Origin: UBA1765 sp045615885
Lineage (GTDB): Bacteria; Fibrobacterota; Fibrobacteria; Fibrobacterales; Fibrobacteraceae
DNA: 64,000 nucleotides
Assembly (NCBI GenBank): GCA_045615885.1
Contig: JAZLFR010000061.1
Span: 1 to 64,000 of the forward strand
Reading direction: 5' to 3'
Every line of letters starts with the position of its first letter. Within the stretch, counting starts at the first letter, position 1. The notes below the pieces were generated by a model. That model worked only from the letters and a program-made list of their open reading frames with translations, did no database searches and was not told the origin of the DNA. Below, piece after piece: positions 54,701 to 63,036 of this stretch. The position numbers and the translations under genes were made by a program.

Positions 54701-55308
54701 TTTAATACATCAATTTCATAACCTGCAATAGACATCCCTTCCCCGGAAGCAAAGAACTCAGGGGCAATATAATCCACGGAATTTTCATTATATTTCGATA
54801 GAAAATTCTTTATGTAATCCACTATTGTCGAAATCTCTACACTATATTCCAACAAATCCGTAAATTCCTTTTCCTTGCTCCACACATCCCGGCAAGATTT
54901 TTCAACAATCTCATCGATAGAATTGCTTTCAACAAGTTCCAGGGCAAAGGCAGAATTGGCATCATAGGCATAGTCTGCCATCGTCTTTTGGCAAAAAGCG
55001 TGGAAGGTATGGATAGCGGCAGAATCAATGCTTTCTATAGCCTTTTGAACATTCGCATTTGTTCTGTCACCTTCTTTAAGGGCTTTCAAAATACGGCTTT
55101 TCAGTTCTCCAGCCGCCTTATCGGTATAGGTGACCAGCAAAAGCTGGTCCAGCGTAATAAAGCCTTTTTCAATGAGGGAAATAACCATGTGCTCGATGGT
55201 ATAGGTTTTTCCGGTACCGGCGGAAGCTTCAATGCAACCATGGTTGATTTCACCACCAACCAAAGCTTCTACAATCTGTTCATACACTTGCTTTTCTTGC
55301 ACACTCAT
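51763..55308 (-). CDS. recB: RecBCD exodeoxyribonuclease V beta subunit
   Basis: The N-terminal UvrD/Rep helicase has Walker A EASAGTGKTYTIEHM, the AIIDEFQDTNYLQW Walker B and VVGDPKQSIYSFQGAD. The C-terminal nuclease domain has KGFIDLLFKRNVNGVDRYYLLDWKSD, which fits the DxK nuclease core (the Chi-regulated nuclease), and YTLQRVLYSYYL. Length 1181 is typical. The start lies two bases after the recC stop. Confidence 0.95.
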   Translation of the reverse strand: MSVQEKQVYEQIVEALVGGEINHGCIEASAGTGKTYTIEHMVISLIEKGFITLDQLLLVTYTDKAAGELKSRILKALKEGDRTNANVQKAIESIDSAAIHTFHAFCQKTMADYAYDANSAFALELVESNSIDEIVEKSCRDVWSKEKEFTDLLEYSVEISTIVDYIKNFLSKYNENSVDYIAPEFFASGEGMSIAGYEIDVLKNFAKEPDVKDTAIYKDSQHRLEQIKKDLSPFKDEAFDGKKAHCVNEFLDSANIDGSLYNGTYFKDSYFTKFKNAHPEVAASIDDFLALKECQNIINAHKKLKYQFYLYPFAIKKSLEIYKQWQALKKARKQQTFDDMISNVYTEIAEKEYSELADTLRRKYKMAIIDEFQDTNYLQWSIFRGIFLNKNHHLFVVGDPKQSIYSFQGADLNVYKSAVVEITDAGKNKLGNGRAFDLTKNYRATESMVRACNALFNAMKNGNLLGGSLTFVDADSGAKDNVKATLNGDDLKPVWICPNASPWGFARFSMDCLKKIFKRDENGSALQVKTKDDATLRDLKFSDVAILVRTRSEVPAIEKLLKRNGIPFLRYKDEGLFKDKECTHWEWLLRAINTPNESKEFQSTIRCALLSDFYTCYFNRLEQDSNVERIARVSAIDFADKKYREIVGQLKNWRHFASEKKWSKLVESVYAWSRIDDTLSSSTEMQSLAKYHQIGDYILESLATGAYTLESMARHLHNLNKSDDDAQGDKASRVAKGSDLEAVQIMTMHASKGLEFPVVIAAGGFKGVSNKKEKACLLPTEGSTKRQIVFDEKDDPSTFEEWRRLFYVAYTRAQHLLILPDYAIGGGNGPNKQFMHKSIEAFLSDENASLYITDLPELPVIPKNALIDMPEMKPIENDIPNGQVSDLVAAKLEKLDIQQKVIWQESYSELAHHDHGENVNTENNKHDCDDDSSGVSKDKFSTKVPTKLPAGASFGNALHEIFELLDYSKYEQMTDAEQSRRIENSFRSCLVNYKQEYGPIMKKILSGVLSAELCDRSTEEYPEKFSLKDLPFEDTKREMLFQMYCDDEKHILMKGFIDLLFKRNVNGVDRYYLLDWKSDCLASYDDKGMNAQMEAREYTLQRVLYSYYLVEWLKTYYSGTAEEVFEKHFGGMFYVFARGEENNSEDNPQKCVLSSLDFNDYKTLKQKYEEIKGRAKEVLNV

Positions 55309-55310
55309 GA

Positions 55311-58300
55311 CTATACCTCGACCAAACCTTCAAAAAGTTTCACCATCTCTTTATATCCAGCTTTTAAGCTATCTGTGATTTTTCCATTTTCATCTTCAAC
55401 CAATTCGTAATCTTCAGGATCAAAAAGTTTAAATTGAGGGAAATAAGACGGATTATAAATACCATTATAACCATCGCAGTATTCATCCATTGTAGTAGTG
55501 AACATTTCCTGGCGTTTTTCTTCAGCAGACTTCGCTGGGAATTTTTTCGTTGCAGGAGAATCCTTGCATTCTCGAATTTCCCAAACAAAATCGGCAGGAA
55601 TCAGGCACTTAAAAGGATTCCTTTGAAGCTGCCCATAAGCCATCTCGCAAATTTCGCGCAGACGGCTCAAAGGATCAATCTTTGACAAATCCATTTTATA
55701 GACCCTTGGGACATCCTGGGTCAAGTTGAGCAACACAACATCTTTGATACTATCCAGGCCATTTTCCTTTTTTTGCGCAAGCATTACCAGCGCCGTTACA
55801 TACAGGCCCAAAATTTTAGAGAAGTCGGTGTATTCCCCTTTTTTTGCAACCGGTTCATAGAGGTAGAGAGTTTCACCATTTTTTAAATAATTGGTTTCTC
55901 TGCAATCAATGGTTAGAGAACGGTCGTCTTTCCAATCAAAATGGATTGATGCAGGTTTAATAGTGCTAACAACGATTTCTTTGCCAAAGTAACGCAGAAG
56001 CTGCATATACTGTTTTTCAACCATTGTCTTCACATTTTGTTTTACTGCAGCATTGAAAGGACTTACCGGGATACTGCCTAGCAAAGATTCCTGAACCCAG
56101 TTTTCTTCTTGCTGCTGCAGCTTTTCATCAAATTTATTCTGGTTGATAGAATAGGAAGCCAACCCATCTAATTTTACCGGTTCAAAATCATCCTTTGTAA
56201 TATCGGATTCTTCAGATGGCAAATGGAGTCTTTGCCTTGCGTAAAATTCAAAAGGATTCTTCAAAAAGTTCTTGAGCTGATTTGGGGTAATGTGCAATTC
56301 CTTATCTTCTATTGGAGGCACAATTTTTGAAACCTTTTTGCAGAACTCATCGTTCGATTCACCGTCATTCTTTTCATAACGGTCAATCAGCAATTTTCTG
56401 TTTCTGTAACCGCGGTTGGTGTATAATTCCGATTCCGGGCGGTATTCATCTAAACGCATTTCACAAGCGGTCGGAGAAATGAAATAATCCTTTAGTTCAT
56501 GGATTACCGTCGATACATCTAGTTTAGCATCTTCCTTGAGATCCTTGTTCACATAGCTCAAATGAAGGCTTTTCTCGGCACTCATGATTTCGCAAAGGAA
56601 AAGATACCTGTTCTTTGCAACAAGGGTGTCATCACCCAGTATTCGACGCTGCGCCAAAAGGCGCAAGTCCAGCGTGCTGCTGTCATTTCGGCCCGGGAAG
56701 TATTCGGAACCCATGCCCAAAATGAAAATGTGCTTTGCAGGAACAATTCTATTCGGAGCAAGCTTCATGAACGAAATTCCATCGATGAACAACTTGTCGG
56801 AACCCATTTTTGCACCGACCGCAGAATCCATGATGGCATGGTAGGCAAACTTGAAAGGCACCGCATTTTTAGTAGTGTCAAGAATGACCTCAATGTTATG
56901 GAGCACCATGAATACGGCGCTTAAAATGGCCGGTTCCTGCTTGTTGCGCAGCCAATCCACAAGAATTTCACGCAGGGCTTCCAAATCCCTGTAGCGCTTT
57001 ACGGTTGCATTTTCTCCCTGGTCAATCAACTCTATGCTAATGTCGTCGCCGCCCGAAGCCAAAACGTCTAACGAATCCAAGGCATCAACGAACTTCATCA
57101 ATGTTTCATTGCTATCGACATCCATGGAATCGAACGGCGCGATTCCATTTTCATCGTCAAGCATGTAATTCTCGTCCATCCAATTGGATAGCAGAAGACG
57201 CTTTACCGCATGCTTCCAAGAGAACACATCTTCATTATCATCTACCTTGCGACGGTATGCTACGACGCTTGAAACGATGTTGCGGAACTTGATGACATCT
57301 TCGCCGGTTATGCCGCGACATTCCTGAACGACCGGATTTTCCAGAAGGGCAAACAAGTCTTCCCTGTTAAAATCATGCTTGTCGCGGATTTTAAGCAGCA
57401 CCTGCAGGGCTTCTGCCGTAAAAGAGAATCCCTCCCTGGAATCCAGAATTTTGTACGGAACTCCCTTATCCTTCTTGGCGCTTTCAAAAACCTGAGGAAT
57501 TATTGCGCGGTATTCATCCAGGCAGGGGGACAGTACAAGAATATCCTGGAAGGTGCATGTTTCGCCATCATTTTTTTCTGGGTCCAAAAGCGAACAGATG
57601 CGGGAATGAAGGTTTTCCACTTCACGAAGGCGCGTCGGTGCACCAGTAAGTGTAAAGGACTGGTCGCTTTCAATTTTACGATCATCCTCGAATTTATTCT
57701 TTCGTGAATACACAAGATTCTGCAGAGCGTGCAACTTTGAATCGCAGGGAATTTCGTTGCCGAACCAGGAATATATGTAATTGCTGTTCGTGCACCACAG
57801 ACGAATATTTTCGCGACCGCTCTTGCCGAGCTTTACAAGAAGATTGTTTTCGTCAGGTACGTTGGAAGCAATGCCAAATTCATCGGTATTTTCGTCATAA
57901 TCCGTTTTCAATCCGGCACAATTCTTGTCTACTGTGTAGTAAGATTTCCCAGGTTCGGGCCTTACGACTTTTGTGGCGTCTTCCCAGAATTCGGAGCAAG
58001 GGTTTTGAACATAGGCATTGACGATAGCTCCTGCCTCTGACATTTCATGAAGCATTGCATGGTAGAACTGCCCCATGGAAGAAAGACCGAAAATGAAAAT
58101 CTGCTTGCCAGCAAGCTTTTTGAGATTTTCCTTTTTTTCGGTAAATAAATAAGGCAGAGTCAAATAGACTGTTTCTGAACCTGTTCGTTCCTTGTTTGCT
58201 GCAAAGGCCTGGTTGAAAAAGGAATCCGCCTTTTGGAACAATTCCGCATAAATTTCGCGTTGCCACTTTTCTTGCTGTTCCACTTTGTCTTTTACGGATG

Positions 58301-58802
58301 GTTTTGCATTGCCTGCAAAAAACAGACCGCCACGCCACCCTTCCATAAATCCGTTCGGCCTCGTCAATTCATAATCGCGGAACAGGGAGCTGAGCTTTTT
58401 AGACAAGTCGAATGCCTTGGCTTCGTCTATGCCCGCAACGCCCACCTCGTAAATATCCTTTTCGCCGGCCTTCTGCAAATACGCCAGGCAGGGGCCCGGG
58501 AGTTTTTTTGCGTTCTTCAAGAAATAGGCGAGAATTACACTCTGCAGAATTTCATCTGTAAGCAACTTTTGGTTGTCATCTGGCTGCAAGGCATTCCACA
58601 AAAAGGAATCTATGGTAGTTGCATTCAAGTTTCCAATAGCGCCATACTTGCCAACCCATTTGAGGCGAAACCACTGCTCAATCTTTTTATCCGGGAAAAC
58701 GATTGCGGGAGCTGTAAAAGGGTCTGTCCAGGCGGATTTTAGTTGGTCAATAGCCTGATCGGCAAGAACATTCAGATTGGAGGCGAAATTCAGATTAATC
58801 AT
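55311..58802 (-). CDS. recC: RecBCD exodeoxyribonuclease V gamma subunit
   Basis: At 1163 residues this is the Chi-recognising RecC subunit, with degenerate helicase and nuclease-like folds. The start is AANxxxLADQAIDQL; further RecC features are IVFPDKKIEQWFRLKW, FIFGLSSMGQFYHAML, ILGMGSEYFPGRNDSSTLDLRLLAQRRILGDD and the FLKNPFEFYARQRLHLP block. The recC-recB-recD order is normal. The complex repairs double-strand breaks and degrades linear foreign DNA. Confidence 0.92.
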   Translation of the reverse strand: MINLNFASNLNVLADQAIDQLKSAWTDPFTAPAIVFPDKKIEQWFRLKWVGKYGAIGNLNATTIDSFLWNALQPDDNQKLLTDEILQSVILAYFLKNAKKLPGPCLAYLQKAGEKDIYEVGVAGIDEAKAFDLSKKLSSLFRDYELTRPNGFMEGWRGGLFFAGNAKPSVKDKVEQQEKWQREIYAELFQKADSFFNQAFAANKERTGSETVYLTLPYLFTEKKENLKKLAGKQIFIFGLSSMGQFYHAMLHEMSEAGAIVNAYVQNPCSEFWEDATKVVRPEPGKSYYTVDKNCAGLKTDYDENTDEFGIASNVPDENNLLVKLGKSGRENIRLWCTNSNYIYSWFGNEIPCDSKLHALQNLVYSRKNKFEDDRKIESDQSFTLTGAPTRLREVENLHSRICSLLDPEKNDGETCTFQDILVLSPCLDEYRAIIPQVFESAKKDKGVPYKILDSREGFSFTAEALQVLLKIRDKHDFNREDLFALLENPVVQECRGITGEDVIKFRNIVSSVVAYRRKVDDNEDVFSWKHAVKRLLLSNWMDENYMLDDENGIAPFDSMDVDSNETLMKFVDALDSLDVLASGGDDISIELIDQGENATVKRYRDLEALREILVDWLRNKQEPAILSAVFMVLHNIEVILDTTKNAVPFKFAYHAIMDSAVGAKMGSDKLFIDGISFMKLAPNRIVPAKHIFILGMGSEYFPGRNDSSTLDLRLLAQRRILGDDTLVAKNRYLFLCEIMSAEKSLHLSYVNKDLKEDAKLDVSTVIHELKDYFISPTACEMRLDEYRPESELYTNRGYRNRKLLIDRYEKNDGESNDEFCKKVSKIVPPIEDKELHITPNQLKNFLKNPFEFYARQRLHLPSEESDITKDDFEPVKLDGLASYSINQNKFDEKLQQQEENWVQESLLGSIPVSPFNAAVKQNVKTMVEKQYMQLLRYFGKEIVVSTIKPASIHFDWKDDRSLTIDCRETNYLKNGETLYLYEPVAKKGEYTDFSKILGLYVTALVMLAQKKENGLDSIKDVVLLNLTQDVPRVYKMDLSKIDPLSRLREICEMAYGQLQRNPFKCLIPADFVWEIRECKDSPATKKFPAKSAEEKRQEMFTTTMDEYCDGYNGIYNPSYFPQFKLFDPEDYELVEDENGKITDSLKAGYKEMVKLFEGLVEV

Positions 58803-59007
58803 ATCTTAAATATATATAAAGGAAGTTTTAAACACAAATTTTTCAAAAAAGATTTTCTATATCGCAAACACAAATCTACATTCTGTCAATGACTAAAAAT
58901 GTCATACAAAGCGTCGTTTATAAATAATTTTTTTTGCAGTTTTATTATAAAAGACAAAAATCGTCATTTTCGCAATCTACATTTAGACCAGTAACAACGA
59001 GGTCTAT
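58803..59007. promoter_or_regulatory. AT-rich divergent promoter region
   Basis: A 205-bp spacer lies between the divergent recC operon and the zinc-knuckle gene. It is AT-rich with multiple TATA-like stretches (TATATATAAA at about 58809; TTTATTATAAAA at 58940). Individual promoters are not certain. No gene is seen. Confidence 0.4.
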
Positions 59008-59337
59008 ATGCCGATTAAATACACTTTCAACTGCAATTCCTGTGGCTACAACCGCGAAATCCTTCATGGTAGTTTTTATATGCCGTTTGATTCCAAAGGC
59101 AAGATGTGGTCGTACAAAATGTATATATGCAGCGCATGCGGCCGTCCTGACAGCCGCTATGTTCCCGGCACTATAAATTTCAACTGCCACTGCCGCGTAT
59201 GCGGCAGTGCAATGAGGCAGGTCAAGTATGTAAGTGAAATGAAGAACCTGCCCTGCCCGGAATGCGAAGGCAAGCCGTTGCAGGTGCGTGGCAGCATTCA
59301 AAGGCAGTGCGTTGCCCCGATGCTGCAGAGCGCCTAG
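59008..59337 (+). CDS. Small protein with four zinc-knuckle-like Cys pairs
   Basis: The 109-residue product has CNSCG, CSACGRPDSRY, CHCRVCG and CPECEG, giving four CxxC pairs (possibly two zinc ribbons). The start at 59008 follows AACGAGG. It resembles FmdB- or DNA-binding zinc ribbon proteins but has no closer recognised family. It is convergent with folE with a 3-base gap. Confidence 0.75.
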   Translation: MPIKYTFNCNSCGYNREILHGSFYMPFDSKGKMWSYKMYICSACGRPDSRYVPGTINFNCHCRVCGSAMRQVKYVSEMKNLPCPECEGKPLQVRGSIQRQCVAPMLQSA

Positions 59338-59340
59338 TTT

Positions 59341-59910
59341 TTAATTGTGGCGTTCGCGGATTGTCGCCATGAATTCGGCGCGCGTCTTTTCGTCGGTCTT
59401 GAAGCGGCCAAGAAGCTGCGTCGTAACCATGGTTGCACCAGGCTTCTTTACGCCGCGCATGGTCATGCACATGTGGCTTGCTTCTAGCACAACGGCAACG
59501 CCCTTCGGGTTCAGAACCTTTTGGATGAGTTCCGCAATCTGGCGGGTCATGCGTTCCTGAATCTGCGGGAATCGTGCATAGAACTCGACAACGCGCGGGA
59601 TCTTTGAAAGGCCAACCACGCAGTCGCCCGGAATGTATGCAATGTGCGCGCGGCCCGTGAACGGCAAAAAGTGGTGCTCGCACATGCTTGCAAATTCGAT
59701 GTTCGGCACGACGATCATTTCGTCGTACTTTTCGTGGAAGCGGGTCTTGAGAATGTCTTCTGCCTTGGTTTCACCGCTCAGGCTGGTCATGAGTTCGGCA
59801 TACATCTTGGCAACACGCTTTGGCGTATCCAAAAGACCTTCGCGATTGACATCTTCGCCCATGCCTTCAAGAATCATCTTGAAGCCTTCTTCCATTTTTT
59901 TCAAATCCAT
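59341..59910 (-). CDS. folE: GTP cyclohydrolase I
   Basis: This 189-residue enzyme converts GTP to dihydroneopterin triphosphate, the first step of folate synthesis. It has GLLDTPKRVAKMYAELMTSL, IEFASMCEHHFLPFTGRAHIAYIP, VVGLSKIPRVVEFYARFPQIQERMTRQIAE and the zinc-binding HMCMTMRGVKKPGA. The Cys and two His for zinc are all present. Monocistronic. Confidence 0.96.
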   Translation of the reverse strand: MDLKKMEEGFKMILEGMGEDVNREGLLDTPKRVAKMYAELMTSLSGETKAEDILKTRFHEKYDEMIVVPNIEFASMCEHHFLPFTGRAHIAYIPGDCVVGLSKIPRVVEFYARFPQIQERMTRQIAELIQKVLNPKGVAVVLEASHMCMTMRGVKKPGATMVTTQLLGRFKTDEKTRAEFMATIRERHN

Positions 59911-60018
59911 CGAAATATCCTATCTGTAGATTTTCGTGCCTTAACTATTTTGCGCCTGCAATTATAGCAATGTTGCGACGGCATTTACCTTTGCGGTCTC
60001 CAAATTTGGAGGCCTCTT

Positions 60019-60864
60019 CTACTTTTCCACTTTGTCAATTTCTTTAGAAAGGTCTTGCCCCAGATTCTTGCCGTTAAAAGCGTCTTCGTCGGGCATGTAC
60101 ATTTCAAAATACGGAGTTGCATCGAACTGGGCCGTAACCGGCTTGGCAATTACCATGTTCAGCATGTGACCACCCTTTGTTCTGTCGATTGAAATAAAAT
60201 GGCAATGCCAACCTGGCGTATTTTGAGAGGTAAAGAATTCAGGGAAATATACGGCAACAACGGAGCCACCGATGTTCGTGTATGTGAATTCACGCTGGTC
60301 CGTGGCAAGTGCCTCGGCAAGCGGGCGGTATGGTTTATTCTGTGCAAGTTCGCTACGCACAAGAAGAGTGTCGCAGTTTTCCACATCTAGGCGCACTACA
60401 TAAATCTGGTTTGCCCCATGCTGCTTTACGACTTTATCCAATTTGTCGATCAAGTCTTTGAGGCTTGCGACATTGTCAATCTGTGTTTGGATATCGGTTT
60501 CAAAATGAGTTACCGTTGCAAATGGAACTGTAGTATTGTCGTCGGCAATTTTGACGGAGCCGTCGCCGGTAGCCTGAAAGACAGTGCCGTCGAGCACGAT
60601 CATTTCTCCATCGACAGCCTGGAACGTTCCTATGCCAATGTCACCGTGCCTGCGAAGCTCCTCTACAGTTACAAAGCCATCGTAGTTGCCAAGAACAAGC
60701 GACTGCAAGGTTGCCACCTGGTACATTGCGTCGGTATTTACCGCAGGGACGTTTTCCGTGCACTTTGTTTCCGTGGCTTTTTCGGTTTGCTTTACCGGTT
60801 CAAGGCAGGCGTTCAGTAAGGAGGCTGCACCAAGGGCCAAGGCGATTTTAATTTTGTTGTTCAT
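60019..60864 (-). CDS. Exported acetolactate decarboxylase-like lipoprotein
   Basis: The body matches alpha-acetolactate decarboxylase (BudA/AldB): LVLGNYDGFVTVEELRRHGDIGIGTF, VDGEMIVLDGTVFQATGDG, and the metal-binding GWHCHFISIDRTKGGHML with its three His. The enzyme makes acetoin from acetolactate. Here a signal peptide with a lipobox LNAC (Cys20) is present, so the mature protein would be lipid-anchored outside the cytoplasm. It follows the STAS-kinase gene by 9 bases; its AAGGGA site lies inside that gene's end. Confidence 0.88.
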   Translation of the reverse strand: MNNKIKIALALGAASLLNACLEPVKQTEKATETKCTENVPAVNTDAMYQVATLQSLVLGNYDGFVTVEELRRHGDIGIGTFQAVDGEMIVLDGTVFQATGDGSVKIADDNTTVPFATVTHFETDIQTQIDNVASLKDLIDKLDKVVKQHGANQIYVVRLDVENCDTLLVRSELAQNKPYRPLAEALATDQREFTYTNIGGSVVAVYFPEFFTSQNTPGWHCHFISIDRTKGGHMLNMVIAKPVTAQFDATPYFEMYMPDEDAFNGKNLGQDLSKEIDKVEK

Positions 60865-60873
60865 GGCAATCCC

Positions 60874-62088
60874 TTATTTTCGATAATGTTCAATAAACCA
60901 TTGAATGTCTTGCTTGATCTGTTCGATGTTCGGGAAGAAGTTTGCGCGTATGTGGGCGACAAGCAGATCGCGCATGGCATTTATGTCCTTCGTGCTCATG
61001 CCGACAATCATGGAATGCTTTATGAAGCTGATGCGCGCGACGCGCGGTAAAATTTGCTTGATTTCTTCGGCGTCGGTAATGCCGCAGGCATGGGCGAAGG
61101 CTACGCTCAGGAACTGGTTGATTTCGGTAGAAGCCATGCCGCAAATGCCAAGGCAGCGCTCATTCCGCTGGGAGCCGAGCATGGCAAGGCCAATGCCTGC
61201 AATGTCGAATATGAAGTGGCCAAGGGCGGTGTCTGCCATGTCGATGAACATGGGCTCTTCGGCTCCCTTCTCGCCATTCATCAAGATGTTATTCGTGTGC
61301 GCATCGCCGTGAACGAGCGTGTTTGCATCTGGAATAAAGTCAAGGAGCGATTTGCAGATTTCAATTTCTTCTGCAGTCAGATAGCCATTTTTCAAAGATT
61401 CTTCGTAATAGCCTAAATAGATGTCCTTCATGCGGCCAAAGCTTGCGGCATCCGCTTCGGTAGAATGCAATGTATCGAGCAAATCTGCATAGCGCACGGC
61501 ACTTTCAGCAAGCTTTTCTGGATTCGTGTGAACATAGTTGCCAAATGTCGTGGAATTCAGAGCCTCGTAAATGGCGCCCTTTCTGCCTTCGCCGCAATCC
61601 ACGATGTCGTAGCTGATCGCAGTCGGTACGCCAAGCACAAAAGCGGCCTTCGCGCGGCGCATTTCATCGAGCATCATCTGCTCTGTTTCTGCAAGGTGCT
61701 GCACCTTTATGATTTCTTCATCGTTCACGCGGTACACGGCGCCGTTGCCGCCCTGGGCGAGCAGTTCGCATTTGGAAAGGTCGAGCTTGCGCAGCGCCTT
61801 CTTCACGGTCATGATGCTTGCAAAGCCGGTCACTTCGAAAATATCGTAGACCGTATTCGAAGCGTTTATGACTTCAAGGTCTGCAATCTGCTTTTTGCAT
61901 TTGAGCATTATGCGGAGCCCGCTAGAAGAAATGTATTCCAGTTCGGCGGCGTCAAACTGCAATTTTTCAATAGTGCCTGCAGAAGACAGAATTTCGTTGA
62001 TTTCTTTTTCTACCGCAGCCGAGTTCGAAGTGTCTATGCGGCCGGCAAGGCAAATAGTCATCACGCCATTTGAAAATTCACTTTTCAT
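60874..62088 (-). CDS. STAS domain fused to an aminoglycoside-phosphotransferase-fold kinase
   Basis: Residues about 1-100 form a STAS domain (LAGRIDTSNSAAVEKEINEIL, LEYISSSGLRIML), seen in anti-sigma-factor antagonists; the Ser-Ser-Gly part is the usual phosphorylation site. Residues about 105-404 form an APH/choline-kinase fold with LVHGDAHTNNILM (catalytic Asp and Asn) and FIDMADTALGHFIFD. A GAGGTAATGT site precedes the ATG. The pairing suggests that the kinase phosphorylates a STAS partner or an uncharacterised small molecule. It is operonic with the downstream decarboxylase and the upstream phosphatase. Confidence 0.88.
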   Translation of the reverse strand: MKSEFSNGVMTICLAGRIDTSNSAAVEKEINEILSSAGTIEKLQFDAAELEYISSSGLRIMLKCKKQIADLEVINASNTVYDIFEVTGFASIMTVKKALRKLDLSKCELLAQGGNGAVYRVNDEEIIKVQHLAETEQMMLDEMRRAKAAFVLGVPTAISYDIVDCGEGRKGAIYEALNSTTFGNYVHTNPEKLAESAVRYADLLDTLHSTEADAASFGRMKDIYLGYYEESLKNGYLTAEEIEICKSLLDFIPDANTLVHGDAHTNNILMNGEKGAEEPMFIDMADTALGHFIFDIAGIGLAMLGSQRNERCLGICGMASTEINQFLSVAFAHACGITDAEEIKQILPRVARISFIKHSMIVGMSTKDINAMRDLLVAHIRANFFPNIEQIKQDIQWFIEHYRK

Positions 62089-62091
62089 ACA

Positions 62092-62946
62092 TTACCTCTT
62101 CAAATACTTATCACGCAAAATCTGCATTTTGCTCTCGTTGCAGTTCAATGCCTTTTTCAAGTAGTTTTGCAGGGAACCGTAGCGCTTGTCGATTTCATCC
62201 AATGTGCTTTCGAAATTTTTGACGCTTACGCCGACCAGCGCGTAGATGGTTTCCTTTTGCTCGGCGCTCAAGCTGCTACTCAAGTCGCCTTTTGCAATCA
62301 CACTTTCGATGAGTGGCGTGTAGCTTACATTGCTGAGCGCAAAGTCCTTCACGATCAGATCGCGGTCTGCGCCGAGTGCGGCGAGCACGAATGCGGAGGC
62401 CCAGCCGGCGCGATCCTTGCCCTGCGTGCAATGCCAAAGTGCTGCACGGTCTGCCGGCAATGCCGCGAGGGTATCGAGCATTTCTGCATAGTGCGACTGT
62501 ACTTCTTCATCGAATACGATCATCGGGTAAAGGTTCTTTGCAAGCTGCACCATTTTGGGATTATCGACATTTGCAAGCAGGGCGTCTGCAATGCGTTCCA
62601 TCTGCATTTTGCCTTCACCCATATTTTTGCTCATGCCCATGTTGCCAGCGGAACCAGACACGATTTTGTTCAGGCAAGGCAGCCAAACCTGCCGTGCGCC
62701 CGGCACCTCACGATTCGGTGCGGCGTCATGTTCTGCCGAGGAGCGGAAATCGAAAATGACTGCCAGGCGATACTTTTCGTGCAATGCCTGCACGGCAGAA
62801 TCCGCAGCCGTCGAAAGATTTGCAGAACGCAAAAGCAGGCCCCCGGCAATCGTTTTGCCGTCAATGCGGTATCCGCCCAGTTCCCGGGCGTTCGATACGC
62901 CTTCAAGAACTATCGCCTGTTTTGCAAGACTCACTTCAGTTTCCAT
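62092..62946 (-). CDS. Tyrosine/serine phosphatase (PTP fold, Y_phosphatase3)
   Basis: The P-loop WHCTQGKDRAGWAS holds the catalytic Cys and Arg of PTP-fold phosphatases. The N-terminus LEGVSNARELGGYR and the later DFRSSAEHD are typical of this family. The start at 62946 is preferred because the upstream ATG at 63003 lies inside a terminator hairpin; the 62946 ATG has no strong ribosome site but matches the family start. It ends 3 bases before the STAS-kinase gene, so a phosphatase/kinase pair is likely. Confidence 0.88.
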   Translation of the reverse strand: METEVSLAKQAIVLEGVSNARELGGYRIDGKTIAGGLLLRSANLSTAADSAVQALHEKYRLAVIFDFRSSAEHDAAPNREVPGARQVWLPCLNKIVSGSAGNMGMSKNMGEGKMQMERIADALLANVDNPKMVQLAKNLYPMIVFDEEVQSHYAEMLDTLAALPADRAALWHCTQGKDRAGWASAFVLAALGADRDLIVKDFALSNVSYTPLIESVIAKGDLSSSLSAEQKETIYALVGVSVKNFESTLDEIDKRYGSLQNYLKKALNCNESKMQILRDKYLKR

Positions 62947-62987
62947 ACCGGCAGGTAAAATTACCTTTTTTTCTTGCAGAAAGGCAC

Positions 62988-63014
62988 AAAAAAACTGGAG
63001 CATTGCGCTCCAGC
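62988..63014 (-). terminator. Terminator after argA
   Basis: A 7-bp stem (62995-63001 with 63007-63013) and a 5-base loop, with an A-run on the left reading as a T-run on the minus strand, lies between argA and the phosphatase gene. Confidence 0.75.
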
Positions 63015-63036
63015 TTTTAGCAAAGGCTTAAAAAGG

